Assembly: GCA_902702965.1 (NCBI GenBank)
Contig: CACRXP010000397.1
Span: forward strand, 1 to 64,000
DNA from: Spirometra erinaceieuropaei
Lineage: Eukaryota > Platyhelminthes > Cestoda > Diphyllobothriidea > Diphyllobothriidae
DNA: 64,000 bases
Direction: 5' to 3'
The position numbers and the translations under genes are program-made. The notes beneath the pieces are model-generated. The model did not search any database. It saw nothing but the letters and a program-made list of their open reading frames with translations, and was not told the DNA's origin. Below are positions 1 to 11,809 of the stretch, one piece after another; within the stretch, counting starts at the first letter, position 1; the number at the start of each line of letters is the position of its first letter.

Positions 1-355
1 TCGTATATTTGTCTTGGGATGCCTATCATCCGACATGCATGTACCTGTTCATTTGAGTATTTATTTTCCTTTTTGGTAACACTTGGATTACTGATTCCTA
101 GCCATCATGCGGTTGACCGTGCGTTCTCAACACCACGGTGTCAAGGTAAAGGAAAGCATTTATTCTCCGTCTTGCAGTTGCTACAGCCCGGCCACCGCCG
201 CTCCCATGCGATGGAATTAAAACTCAATGTAATGGATTTTTTGTTTTGCCTCTATACACTGAATCGACTGTAGTCAGAACGGATTTGCCTTGCTTTGCTC
301 AAGTGACTCTAATACATCAGAAGAAGAAGCGATCGCTGCAACAAGGTCTTTATTC

Positions 356-397
356 GCCTGACGTTTCGGATTCTCACTTGAATCCATCATCAGGGAC
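356..397 (-). ncRNA. hammerhead ribozyme motif
   Basis: Minus strand: CTGATGA, one T, GGATTC/GAATCC as a perfect six-pair stem II, GAAA, ACGT, cleavage GUC then AGGC. Stem I has a mismatch next to the core. Flanked by the same GCGATCGCTGCAACAAGG terminus as other copies. Confidence 0.75.
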
Positions 398-460
398 AGT
401 AGCAGAAAAGGGTCTAATAAAACCCGCATGCTTGGCCTTTTGCTCTCATCTGAATAGATG

Positions 461-1950
461 AACTACCTAATGTGTTTCTACAACTGGCATAGTTGTGTTC
501 TGGAGGTTGGGTGACCCTCAACAAGCTAATGTTAATTAAAGTTTCGTGGGACAGCAGTCTAAATCTTCGTTTTATCACCTTCTTCCTAAAGACGGTGCTG
601 CATTACCAGTAGTCAGTGTCCTCCTGATGTAAGTTTTGCTATCCTTATCCAACTTCTGTTAGATCGGCGTCTCACAAGACACGAGATCCTTCACAAATTA
701 CCGTTTAGGGCTAAAAATTCGAAAGTGAGGAATTATCAAGTAGCAAAGGGCTTACTTAATAATCAAGGGGAAGGAAGTCCCTGACCTCCCCAATATAGTT
801 GTGAGGTATGACTAGCTGGAGAGGAAGAACAGAACTGCTGCTGTAGCGCCAACAGTCTGCTTGTTTGTCGGCAGATCCTCCAGGTCGGTAATTTTGTCAC
901 CATCAAGGGAATTGTCAAAATTAATTGTTAGGTGAGTTTGCTGCCCTCCCAATTTGAAATTGGCAAAAACATTTGTCAGCCGTCAGGGGAAGTGCGAAAA
1001 GTGATTTAGATAAATAATCAGGCGACAGAGTTGGCCCATAAGAAGGATCTATTATTGCAGAAAATGCATAATCCCTTTTTTAAGCAGATAGGCAGAAATT
1101 TCTTGATATTCTAGATGCGAAAGTTTGCAGATTTTACCCTTTCTCCTATACTTTGGTGATCTCATTGGCCACGGAACCTCGGAATACTGTATTTGCCTTC
1201 TACAAAACAACACACACTGTCCTAATCCAAGTGATCTCCTGTTAATTGGCGCAATTTCGACTTTTTTCGTCACCTGTCAATTTGGAAGACGAATGGTTTT
1301 GAATTCACTTGTGCTAATCACCTTCCCATCGAGCCCACTAATTTATCAGGATCGTCTGTCAACTGCGGCATCTCAGAATAGCAGTAAAAACCTTTAAAGG
1401 CAGTTTCGAGCAATGTGTACCAGGGAACACTATGACAAACTCATCAATTGCTTCCGAACTTTGGGCTTTGTCAGTCAGTCACATAGGAGTGTTGTGGACT
1501 GCTAGTAACCCTATATTTTTATCAAAATGAAGATGGTATTTTACGTAATTGGTGTTGGCCTCAGGCGATGAGGAAAATATGAGAAGAGAATAAAATTTTA
1601 CCCATGTGGACGAGACAATACATGTCCTTTTCTTCTTATTTCTGTGAAGAATGCACGGAGAGACTGGCCCGTTTCACGAAGTGAGCCACGTCTAATTAAG
1701 TGAAAGAGTATCACATGAGACAAATCCGTCGGTTTGACTCTCGGGTCAGCCGATTCGGTCGATCATAGACCGTGGCCAGAATTCCGATCACGAACGTCTC
1801 AAAGGGTTGCACGGTCGAAGAAGCTCATGATCCATTGACTGAAGTTCGCAATTGGAAGTCCTATCAAGACATTTACCGGTAAAGAAAAGTTGGCTCAGGC
1901 AATTTGACGGGCAGACACAGATAACCACCAAACAGTGACTGTCGGAGGGC
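461..1950. other. no gene seen
   Basis: AT-rich, stops in all frames, no splice-bounded domain pattern. Probably intergenic or 5' intron of the receptor gene. Confidence 0.6.
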
Positions 1951-2212
1951 GGGTTCAGTGCTTATTGAGGTCACGCAGTTGAGGTACGAGATCGAGTTTT
2001 GTTCACTTGAGAGCATGAGTGGAATTACTGATCGTACGCTGGAACGGTGCCAGGCCTGTCCACAGACGGTCTACTTAGCCAATTGTAGTTTTTTCAGTGT
2101 TGTGTCGTTCACTGCCAGAAGTCCAAACCTACGTCAAAGTATACCATTTGTAAAAACACCTTAGGTCGTTCATCTGTTCAGATGAGAGCAAAAGGCCAAG
2201 CATGCCAGTTGC

Positions 2213-2910
2213 ATTGGAATCACTTGAGCAAAACAAGGCAAATCCTATCTGACTACAGTTTATTCAGGGTATAGAGGCAAAACAAAATATCCGTTGTATT
2301 CGGTTTTAATTCCATCGCATGGGAGCGGCGTTGGCTGGGCTGTAGCAACTGCAAGACGGAGAATAAATGCTTTCCTTTACCTTGACACCAGGGTGTTGAG
2401 AACGCACGGTCAACCGTATGATAGCTAAGAATCAGTAATCCAAGTGTTACCAACAAGGGCAATAAATGCTTAAATGGTCATGTATATGCATCTTGAATGG
2501 TAGGCATCCCGAAGTCAAATATGTCCTTGGGGAAAGGAAATTTTTACTGTGTAAATTTTGAACGTTGGTTTCTCGATGCAAACAAAAGCTTGACTATTTC
2601 GGCACTCCTGTTGTACGTTTGATGATGACCTGTGTAGCCGGCGTCCGTAATTTCTGTAATAGTTTTTGCAATGAATGTATACGAGTGTTCCAAACTTGAG
2701 GTTGGTTATGACTGACTGATGACGGCTAACAAGAAAGAAATGGCCATTCCGGCGTCCCTTGTCCTTGTCGGCACCATCGCATTTACTTCTACTCTTACTA
2801 CTACTAGTCGCTGTGCGACTGACTGCGAGTGTTCTACTATGAGCCAGAAGGCACAGTGGAAGAAGCACGTTCCGCAACCTGATAGGTGAGCGCCCATCTG
2901 TCACAACATA
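2213..2910. repeat. long dispersed repeat, copy 1
   Basis: Matches 4046-4745 over about 700 bp in the same orientation, from CACTTGAGCAAA through GCATGGGAGCGGCGTTGG to a SINE body and the module ending GGTGAGCGCCC. A partial inverted copy lies at 20-300. No function visible. Confidence 0.7.
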
Positions 2911-2920
2911 TATATATATA

Positions 2921-3115
2921 GGCAGAATGGCATTACCGACAAAAACAAGGGAGACTGGAATGGCCATTTTTGGCTTATTAGCCATCGTCAGCCAGCCATA
3001 CCCAAGCCCGAAGTGTGGAACACCCGAGCCTCGAACTCGCGACCTGTTGGTTTAGAAGTCCACACCTCTATCCACCGGGCCACGGGCCCGTTGCCTTGTC
3101 GGTTTTCGATCGGGA
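2921..3115 (-). mobile_element. tRNA-Arg-like SINE, type B
   Basis: Minus strand: GGGCCCGTGGCCCGGTGGAT (A box), GGACTTCTAAACC (anticodon region TCT), GCGAGTTCGAGGC (B box), then the body GGCTAATAAGCCAAAAATGG, CTCCCTTGTTTTTGTCGG and CATTCTGCCTATATA. The TCT context resembles tRNA-Arg; origin from it is inference. Confidence 0.75.
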
Positions 3116-3142
3116 ATATATATATATATATATATATATATA

Positions 3143-3312
3143 GGCAGAATAACATTACCGACAAAGACAAGGGAGACTGGAATGGCCATTTCTGGCTTAT
3201 TAGCCGTCGTCAGCCAGCCATACCCAAGCCCGAAGTGTGGAACACCCGAGCCTCGAACTCGCGACCTGTTGGTTTAGAAGTCCACGCCCTTCACCCACCG
3301 GTCCACCGGGCT
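3143..3312 (-). mobile_element. SINE type B
   Basis: A second minus-strand copy directly after the first, separated by a TA repeat of about 28 bases (3115-3142). The tRNA-like head ends in CCCGGTGGACCGG with changes in the A box. Confidence 0.72.
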
Positions 3313-3600
3313 CGAGAGAGAGCCCTTAAGGCACAACGGAACGAGTTAGTTCCGTATGAACGATCGGTGAGCGCCCCATTTCATTGTATATTCCCGATCG
3401 AAAACCGACAAGGCAACGGGCTCGTGGCCCGGTGAGTTGAGGCGTGGACTTCTAAACCAACAGGTCGCGAGTTCGGGGCTCGGGTGTTCCACACTTCGGG
3501 CCTGGGCATGGCTGGCTGACGACGGCTAATAAGCCAGAAATGGCAATTCCAGTCTCCCTTGTCTTTGTCGGTAATACCATTCTGCCTATGTATATATAGG
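3313..3600 (+). mobile_element. SINE type B with its upstream module
   Basis: Plus strand: AAGGCACAACGGAACGAG and GATCGGTGAGCGCCCC precede GGGCTCGTGGCCCGGTGAGT, GGACTTCTAAACC and the usual body, ending CATTCTGCCTATG. With the previous copy it forms an inverted pair. Confidence 0.72.
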
Positions 3601-3602
3601 CA

Positions 3603-4060
3603 GAATGACGTGCGATCCCAGCTCTAGCACTTTTCCAAACGATCGCATTGTTCGTTTTCGGTTAACAGAACTTGTGTCCAGGACTCAGCAGCAGAACGGC
3701 TGATGTTCCAGCCCGGTGTGCTGGGCTTAGATTCACGAGTTAGTTGAGGGTCAACAGGCCCAAAATATACGCCCCGATCTCTCTCTCTCATCTTTTGAAG
3801 CAAAAACATTTCGCAGATTAAAATAAATCGTATACGTTTAGGCATGAACCATTTTGCAACAACTGTTACAGTGTCGATTACAGAACAGAGGTAAAGATTT
3901 CAAGTTTAATGGGGTGTACCACGTTGCTGGCGCAGCTCAAGTTTGAAGTCGGATTCCGTAGGCCAGTCACCGCTTTTGTAGACCACCAAAAGCCATCGAT
4001 GCATCTGAATTCATGTTTTATCTGTTGGGATGGGCGTTTGTAAGTATGCAATGTCACTTG
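3603..4060. repeat. direct repeat, matches 4972-5395
   Basis: GACGTGCGATCCCAGC, AAATCGTATACGTTT, GGCATGAACCATTTTGCAAC and AATGGGGTGTACCACGTTGC occur in both in the same order. The second copy lacks about 90 bases near the middle. Confidence 0.68.
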
Positions 4061-4745
4061 AGCAAAGCAAGGCAAATCCGTTCTGACTACAGTCGATTCA
4101 GTGTATAGAGGCAAAACAAAAAATCCATTACATTGAGTTTTAATTCCATCGCATGGGAGCGGCGTTGGCCGGGCTGTAGCAACTGCAAGACGGAGAATAA
4201 ATGCTTTCCTTTACCTTGACACCGTGGTGTTGAGAACGCACGGTCAACCGCATGATAGCTAGGAATCAGTAATCCAGGTGTTACCAAAAAGGAAAATAAA
4301 TACTCAAATGAACAGGTACATGCATGTCGGATGATAGGCATCCCAAGACAAATATACGACGAAGTTAAATATGTTCTTCGGTAAAGGAAATTTTTAATGT
4401 TTAAATTTTGAACTTTGGTTTTTCGATGCAAACAAAGGCTTGACTTTTTTGGCACTCTTGCTGTACGTCTGAGTATGACCTGGGTAGTCGGCGTCGGCAA
4501 TTTGTGTAATAGTTTTTAAACAGAATATATATAAGCGATCTAAACTGGAGGCTAACAAGCCAGAAATGACCATTACGGTCTCCCTTGTCTTTGTCGGCAC
4601 CATCGCATTTACTTCTACTCTTACTACTACTAGTCTCTGTGCGACTGACTGCGAGTGTTCTACTATGAGTCAGAAGGCACAATGGAACAAGCACGTTCCG
4701 CAACCTGATCGGTGAGCGCCCGTCTGTCACAACATATACATATAT
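4046..4745. repeat. long dispersed repeat, copy 2
   Basis: See 2213-2910. This copy has the GATGGGCGTTTGTAAGTATG flank shared with 5340-5390. Short open frames inside are repeat-derived. Confidence 0.7.
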
Positions 4746-4971
4746 ATGTGAACAGTTTGTTTGAGTCATCAACCGGCATTCTCCAACTAGACCAACTACG
4801 TCTCTGTTTAAAACCGGGCAGCACAGTAAATTAAAAAGGAAGGATCAATCGCTTACATTAGTTGCTCTTTTAGCTCTCCGTGTGTCTTCAATTCCCGCGC
4901 ATTCACAAGGAAAAATTGTGACCAGGTCGTCTTGAGAAAATTTTCTTGGTGCGTTTTCGCAGAGACCCTCT

Positions 4972-5395
4972 GATTGACGTGCGATCCCAGCCCTAACACT
5001 TTTCCAAACGATCGCATTGTGTGTCCAGACCTCGGGAGCAGAACGGAAGATGTTCAAGCCCGCTGTGCAAGGCCTCGATTCACGAGTTCGTTAGGTTATA
5101 ACTGACTGTTGAGGGTAATCTCATCTTTTTAAGCAAAAACTTTCGCAGATTAAAATAAATCGTATACGTTTGGGCATGAACCATTTTGCAACAACTGTTG
5201 CAGTGTCGAGTAAATAACAGAGGTAAGGATTTCAAGTTTAATGGGGTGTACCACGTTGCTGGCGCACTCTAAGTTTGAAGTCAGATCCGCGGGTCACTCA
5301 GCACTTAGATCAGCCACTCAAAGCCGCCGATGCATCTGACTTCATGTTTTATCTGTTGGGACGAACGTTTGTAAGTATGCAATGTCACGTGGCAG
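4972..5395. repeat. direct repeat, matches 3603-4060
   Basis: Second copy of the preceding unit; together with 2213-4745 it suggests a local duplication of a whole repeat block. Confidence 0.68.
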
Positions 5396-5399
5396 CAGC

Positions 5400-7350
5400 C
5401 CTGTCTGGTCAATCGTGGTTTTGTAACAGAATGCTGGACGATTCCGTTAGCATTGTCAGCTCTGAGCCTCAAGCTTGCATTTGTGGTCACACAGTGGTGA
5501 ACGGACGATGGTTGTGAAGTGTTGCTTCCTTTCCTGTCCTCATTTGACTGTCCTACTTTCCTGCTTGCAGCGGAGAATGCGTGGGTTATTTATCTTATCT
5601 GACGAGAGTGTTTGATCTAGAGAATCAGCGATCTGCTGGAGGTGAATTGATATCTTGGCTGTACTAGTAGCGGTGGTTAGGTTGCGACAGACTGACTGCG
5701 GGAGATAATTCAGAAGTGGCCACCTTAGCCTCGGTCTTGGTCGTGTGCGGCGTCTGCGATGGCTGCAGTTCCGAATTTCCACGCTCTGTTGCGATCAGCC
5801 TGGATTTCGTCCTGAAAGCACTTCCATGTGAGATCATGCCTCATTTGTCATCATCCGTCTGTTATAATTAAAAATTGAACGATAAAGACCAGACAATTTA
5901 AATCGAGTTAGTCTGCCACAGTTGGTTCCTGCTATTGTTTCGTTATAATTGTCGCCAACTCACAACATGTATGATCCCTCCAGGCATTGCCGGATGTTGG
6001 AGGTTCTGCTTGTTGACCTCTCTTTATGTCGGCTGCATGGTATATTAATGGACTCGTGCTATTTGTGCCCGATGCCTGCGGTTTTTGTGGACCACAATTT
6101 CCTTGGACTATTGGGTAAACCCTTTAGTCTTCTACATGACTGAAGGATCTTTCCTGGTTCTCTTGAAAATACCTGCTGGTATAGCTGGAATCCTGTCTCT
6201 TTGGCCATCCTGTGGCCTCGCTGCTTTTTCCCTCAATGGAAGCGACGTCGAAGCTGGATATGCGGCGAACTGCACTTTTCTCTCTCCCCAGTGGAGGCGA
6301 ATGAGGCGTCTGCGGTTATTGCGAATTTCCGCGCACGTGTAGTCACCTTGAAGGATATGGTTGAAGCTATGAATGAAGTACCAGGTTTTTATGACGCATG
6401 TCACTTTGAGTGGTGCTAACTCCGTGCCAAGTGTGCAGTGAAAAGCGTGTATGTAGGCTGATGGGTATGAGAGGGTGACCTACTGACATTACGCTCATGC
6501 CAGCGGCAAATCAGTGTGACTCTAGACTGCTCTCATGCGCAGCAAATATGAGCATGCGTCTTGTACCATTAATCGCCCTCGAAAAAGCATTCGAAAAAAA
6601 TTAATCATCGATTGCGATACGCGCAGCAATCTTTCTGCCTTTCCTCCCTAGTGATATTCGCTCACCGATAACAGGGAATTTAGCCGTCTTCGTCTGCGCT
6701 TTTATAATTTGCTGCAAACCGCATAGATCTCCGCTAGACATTGTTCTGGGACCCTCTCGAGGCAGTCGACTGACTAATGCAGCTTCCAGAAGCAAACTAA
6801 ATACCACGATCAAACCTTATTCGCGGACTTTCGGGGAGTTTCTATAATGTTCCTGTCTCTAACACCTCTTTAAAGCTCCTGCTTGAGTCTCTAATAGCAA
6901 GATTTTGAGGGAATCCTTTGAAGTCTGTGGGGTCTTCTGCCAAGACTCCGGTGGTTTTGGCCAGACTGGTGGACGGAATTCCACGCTCTGCTGTGCTGCT
7001 GAACCCCAGTCTGCAACTGACATAGCAGACTGACGGCAAAAAAACATGTCAACAGTTGCCCTACCAGTCACTTACTTGGTCTACTCATTAACGCTTCCCC
7101 GCCGGATGGTCACTTGCAGGACTCCAGGTAGGAGCTTCTAGGCAAAGTGGTATCAGCATGCTCTATCCTGCATTCAGACCGGCATTTCGACCATCGTCAA
7201 CGAAGATGCCAGCCATGTGCCGCGTAGACAGAAGGGCGCGCGGACGGTGATCCGCACATGAATGAATGTGGATGTATGTAGCATCTGCTGACGTCATCAC
7301 AGGGTCAAGAAGACCGGAGGCGGGATCATGTACAGTGGCTGACAAATATG
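5400..7350. other. no gene seen
   Basis: Short open frames on both strands up to 90 codons, none with a recognisable motif. Possibly old repeat sequence. Confidence 0.55.
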
Positions 7351-7404
7351 AACAGCCCATCAGAAGAAGAAGAAGAAGCAATCGCTGGAACAAGGGCTTT
7401 ATTC

Positions 7405-7446
7405 GCCTGACGTTTCGGATTCTCACTTGAAGCCATCATCAGAGAC
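7405..7446 (-). ncRNA. hammerhead ribozyme motif
   Basis: Minus strand: GTCT, CTGATGA, a stem II region TGGCTTC...GAATCC with one mismatch, GAAA, ACGT palindrome, cleavage GUC, AGGC. Stem I GTCT/AGGC has one G-U pair. It forms the left end of an inverted pair with 7801-7842. Confidence 0.78.
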
Positions 7447-7800
7447 AGTGGCAGAAAGAGGTGACTCGTGCACAGGAAGTTGAAGTACTTATAGCATGCA
7501 GTCGGTATGCTATCGCACACCTGTAGCAATGAACCGCGCTCCACTTCATCAAGGATTGTCGCCCGCTGGTGCGCTAATTGCTTGATGGCCGGCATGCAAG
7601 TTGTTAATTTCTGAAATCTCATCACCCGTGTTGGATGCTGGCGTGATTATGGCTCGGTCATCTGGCTCACCGGCTTGCGCGCTCCCCAGGGGTCAATTAC
7701 TTTGGCCAGCCGGTTAATTGCTATAGGTATGCGGTAGCATAGCGACTGCATCACATAAATACTGCAACTTCCTGTGCACGAGTCAACCCTTTCTGCCACT

Positions 7801-7842
7801 GTCTCTGATGATGGCTTCAAGTGAGAATCCGAAACGTCCGGC
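7801..7842 (+). ncRNA. hammerhead ribozyme motif, slightly damaged
   Basis: The same sequence as 7405-7446 but on the plus strand. The base after the cleavage site is C instead of A, which costs the first pair of stem I. The core CTGATGA and GAAA is intact. Confidence 0.72.
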
Positions 7843-7885
7843 GAATAAAGCCCTTGTTCCAGCGATTGCTTCTTCTTCTGATCAA

Positions 7886-9226
7886 CTAATTTCGGGAACT
7901 CGCATCTTCGCTTGTACGAACAGCCCCTCTACGCGTGCCTCACACGCGAGGTTCGCACGCGGTGGACCAAGTGTTCCCAGAAACAAGGAGGGGTCGGATC
8001 GAATCCTAACCGAATGGAAGTTCCGTAGAGGCCACATTAAGACGGAACCACTGCAGCCTGACTCTTCGTTCTGGGAGTATTGATTTTGCGTCCAGAGTAG
8101 ATGGATGCACACCACGTAAAATGTGGCACGTAACATGTCGCAATCGACAGAGCAGCAGGCCATGGCGCAACTGGAACTATGTTGAGACCAATAACCAAAT
8201 GAACGCTGTAGTCTGTTGCGTTCGTGATTTGGATTTGACAGGCTGAGGGGTAAAGCCTAGACAGGAACTGTCAATTCAATCTGTTTTGCCGTCCTGTTTG
8301 TAAAATGTTTTTATGGCTGGCTTATTAGCTGACTTTATCACAGGGAATTCCAAGTCCCTCCTACGGTCTAAGATGGCGGCGAGAAAGAAGACACTCGAGG
8401 ATCGGCTTCTCGCCTTCTTTATCTTTAGAAGGACAGTGACGCTTCTCGAATCGAAATCCCTGAAAGTTGCATCTTATTGCCTCTTGTTCTGTAGCCCTGT
8501 TGGATCTCAATGCACACTAAGCGCATCTCGTATTTGCATCGCCAAATCTCTGAGGTTTCACATCAATAAAATACCCCAGTCATCGGCTCATTCCCACAGG
8601 ACGATAAACTCCTATCCGGGTAACTGCTTCCATCACAAATCCATCTCCGAGACATAGGAAATTTCGCGCGCATGAGGTGACAGGCGTCTACGTTGTCAGT
8701 TTTCTCTCTCGCTCTGTATTCTGTTCGGCTGGGTTCCTGTGTGCTCCTTTTACAGATAATCGCAGCCTCGAGCGTAGCGCTCCACCTGCGACACAAGAGG
8801 AAGCGATCTCTGTGTGGGTGGGTGTGTGTGTGTGTGTGTGTGTATGAGGCGTGCAGCAGCGCGGTTCAGTTTCCGGGGGCGCTGACACCGTGGTTGCCGA
8901 AATCGAAGCGCAACAGAAGTGAGGCTGTGCAGAACGCGACTACTCGCGTGCGTGCGCACATACACACACACGAAAACGAGACGTCCTACAGCAAGCGCCG
9001 TGGTCTTGTCCTCTAATGGGCCTGAATTCGAGGTTCTCCATGATTGCTGGATGACTCAAATAGGGTCGACTCTCGACTGTGTCCGTCTGTTCTACAAAGT
9101 GCCGCCATTAAACTGCGCGCACGCCAGGCGGCTTGCATGCATCTAGGACGAGATGACTGGGTTGATCCTCGGGCCCATGGGTTCTCCACGATGCGCTGTC
9201 TGGGAGGTTGTGGATAGTCTCTTATA
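7886..9226. other. no gene seen; (TG)n tract
   Basis: Contains a TG repeat at 8816-8843 and CpG-rich stretches near 8850-9000. No coding pattern recognised. Confidence 0.55.
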
Positions 9227-9253
9227 TTCATAGATGTTTTGGCAGATTTTGAA

Positions 9254-10063
9254 TAGCCAAGTTGGCAACCTAGTGTTTTCGGTAATTCATCGTCAGGCCA
9301 ATACAGTTACATGAGGGAATGAACATGTACAAAATCAACAGTGTTTATAGGTGTCTCAAGGGCTATTAAATCATTAACATTCATCATCCCCACGCCGCCC
9401 GCATGACAAGGTCGGCGGGTGTTGGCCCTCAGAGCTAGGGGAGGGGGTAAGAGAGTCTTTGAGTGATGTTCTTGGATTGAACATATGTCCGCCTGGCTAG
9501 ACGGAGGTGAGACCCGGTCGATTTCAAGTTCTATTCTCGCACATTTAATCGATACGAATAACCTAGTCGATGCCAGGGAAGCATTTCAGGTTGTCAACCG
9601 GACACCAACATGCTTCTCTAAAGGCCTACGCCAACGGATACTAGCAACGGCCGAGGCAGTGGCAATACGGCTAGCGAATCCGGTGTTATGCTGTCAGAAA
9701 ACCCTGACACAAGCGCTCTCCCTGCCGTGGCCAACGCCAACCCCAAGTGATGACGACATGCCACCCCAAATCCCTAATTACAGTGATGGGTACTCCGTGT
9801 ACTCAATTCAAGAACATCACTCAAAGACTCTCTTACCCCTCTCCCCTAGCTCTGAGGACCAACACCCGCCGACCTTGTCATGCGGGCGGCGTGGGGATGA
9901 TGGGTGTTAATGACTTAATAGCCCTTGAGACACCTATAAACACTGTTGATTTTGTCAATGTTCATTCCTTCATGTAACTGTATTGGCCTGACGAAGAATT
10001 ACCGAAAACACGTGTTTGCCAACTTGAATTTTCAAGTGTAACATGGAAATATTTGCGGAACTT
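9254..10063 (+). mobile_element. short Penelope-like element with inverted ends and target-site duplication
   Basis: 810 bp inserted into a SINE. The 10 bp AGATTTTGAA stands on both sides (9244-9253 and 10064-10073), and the uninterrupted site is visible in another SINE copy at about 16392. Codons 9485-9910 encode the PLE C-terminus (HLIDTNNLVDAREAFQVVNR, FSKGLRQRILATAEAVAIRL), with no RT. The right end carries a well-formed hammerhead motif (9983-10022). The left end, about 9254-9480, is an inverted and slightly diverged copy of the right end (9800-10035). Confidence 0.85.
9983..10022 (+). ncRNA. hammerhead ribozyme motif, palindromic stem III
   Basis: TTGGC (9983-9987) pairs with GCCAA (10018-10022) as stem I. 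The core is CTGACGA and GAAA. Stem II is very short and weak (AGAATTACC). Stem III is ACAC/GTGT, a perfect palindrome, and cleavage would follow UU. The same design recurs at 30358-30399. Confidence 0.75.
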
Positions 10064-10073
10064 AGATTTTGAA

Positions 10074-10211
10074 CAATTCATAACGACCCAACTGTGAAAA
10101 ACTCGGCGCCTCGATGGGATTCGGACCCACGCAGTAAGGGGAAGGCTTTCGTACAGCCCACGCTCTAACCACTTGAGCTACGAGGCCCCGCCGGACGACG
10201 CGATTTAACAG
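10074..10211 (-). mobile_element. tRNA-derived SINE, type A
   Basis: On the minus strand GCCTCGTAGCTCAAGTGGTT (A box) and GTGGGTCCGAATCCCAT (B box) form a tRNA-like head with a CCTCG/CGAGG acceptor stem, then TTTTTCACAGTTGGGTC as body. The left part of the same copy is at 9227-9253, displaced by a PLE insertion. Confidence 0.75.
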
Positions 10212-10401
10212 TTGGGTCAATATCATTTATTCAAAATCTGCCAAAACATCTATGAATTACGTGAGCTTGGAAGTCATCTGATGAATTCTAGGTGAATTAC
10301 TTAGGAAATCCTGCTCGGGCAGTCAACTTACTGCATCATATTTGGTGGATTCCAGACGTTGCAGTAGGTAGGGCGGGTAACTTGACCCAAATGTGATTAA
10401 A

Positions 10402-10530
10402 CTCGCGTCGTCCGGCGGGGCCTCGTAGCTCAAGTGGTTAGAGCGTTGGCTGTACTAAAGCCCTCCCCTTGCTGCGTGGGTTCGAATCCCACTGGGGCGT
10501 CGAATTTTTCACAGTTAGGTCAATATGAAT
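10402..10530 (+). mobile_element. tRNA-derived SINE, type A
   Basis: GGGGCCTCGTAGCTCAAGTG opens a tRNA-like head with GTGGGTTCGAATCCCAC as T arm. The acceptor stem is impaired (CGGGG...GGGGCG). The body AATTTTTCACAGTTAGGTCA follows. A long variable region is unlike most tRNAs, so this is not called a tRNA gene. Confidence 0.75.
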
Positions 10531-11440
10531 GAGTCCCTTATGTCTTTTACGGTTCTTCGAGATAACTGCGCCCTATCGTGAGTCGTCGCACGCGCCGAGA
10601 TGGAATTTGTGCTCCGTATGTATTTATGTGTACGCGTGCGTGTTCATCTCCTCCTAGTCGATATTTCTGCAGACTAGTACGTCACTAGTCTAGCACCACT
10701 GAGTTACAGGGCCCATCAGCGTAACTCGCCGTGACAAACGTGAACTTGCTGGCCCCAGTTAACCTTCAGAATCACGACACCCTATTTAAGGTTCCAGGCG
10801 TGGTGCTGATGTTGCCAGTACTGCACCTGCTGCTGCGAACATTGTCAGTGCATTTAATTCTTGCACGAGGTTAGAGACGTGTGTGTGTTGTCTAATCATC
10901 TTAAGAAAACTCCTTTCATAAGCATCTCTCAATGCTGTCGAGGGGATTGCCAGTACAGAAAGCCAAAGGGCATTCAACAAACCGTCTCCTGTACTGCCCG
11001 GATTTCTTCTGGAGTTTTTGCTCGATCTGTTTGTGATATGGAGCCAACTTATTTCGCTACGCAGCCGTGTTGGAATGAAATTTATTGTCTTTTCCAAACA
11101 TTGGTTGCAACAGACATTTGCAAAAAAGGTCCATATGGGCGTCTTAACTTCGACTGAAAGTCCAGCCGAGGCCTTAGTCTCCTTATTTCCCTTTACAAGA
11201 AGTATTATTCAACAATGCCCTTAGGCCGACTTCCTTATATTCTGGGTATAACCAAGGCTACCTATTTTACAACTAATATTGGAAAAAATTGTTAAGCTGT
11301 TATTGCCCTAAGGTACCAAATAGGTGGTCATGGCTGGGCAGAGAGAACTTCATGGAAAACCTAAGAGGTAGCGGTCTATCTGGGGAGTTTACCTGGATCA
11401 CATGCAAATACCTGTACACACTAATCTCTCAATGGTACGG
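10531..11440. other. no gene recognised
   Basis: Overlapping frames of about 100 codons occur on both strands at 10786-11157, with no known motif and no splice support; not called as genes. Confidence 0.5.
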
Positions 11441-11445
11441 GGCGC

Positions 11446-11715
11446 TCGCCGATCGTTCTTGCGGAACCCACTCGTTCCGTTGTGCCTTACGGGCTATCTC
11501 TCTCGAGCCCAACCAGCAGCCACACAGCGGCTCATGATATAGGCAGTGTGTTATTATCGACAACGACAAGGAAGACTGCAATGGCCATCTTCAGCCAGTC
11601 ATACCCAACCCCGAAGTGTGGAACGCCCGAGGCTCGGACTCTCAACCTGTTAGTTAGAAGTCCACGCCTCTAACCACTGGGCCACGAGCCCGTTGCCCTG
11701 TTGCTCTTTTCGGTG
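11446..11715 (-). mobile_element. SINE type B
   Basis: Minus strand, tRNA-like head CGTGGCCCAGTGGTTAGAGG, GGACTTCTAAC and a body with a shortened GGCTAATAAGCC segment. The GCACAACGGAACGAGTGGG module lies on the far side. Confidence 0.7.
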
Positions 11716-11809
11716 GTTTTGGCGAGGTGGGCGCCAACGCGAGAGTCCCACACTACGTGATCAGGGGAAGTCAGATAAGGTTAAACAAGCTTTACTTCGA
11801 TGAGATGGA

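Larger units (their letters stand above)
7358..7882. mobile_element. hammerhead element with 160 bp inverted ends
   Basis: 7358-7520 and 7720-7882 are inverted copies of one another, each carrying a hammerhead and a (GAA)n-type terminus with CAATCGCTGGAACAAGGGC. About 200 bp lie between, without coding potential. Related middles occur at 33900-34200 and 38600-38890. Confidence 0.7.

Noticed and set aside
10402..10530. tRNA gene
   Set aside because: The acceptor stem is mispaired, the variable region is too long, and near-identical dispersed copies with the same non-tRNA body exist, so it is a SINE.
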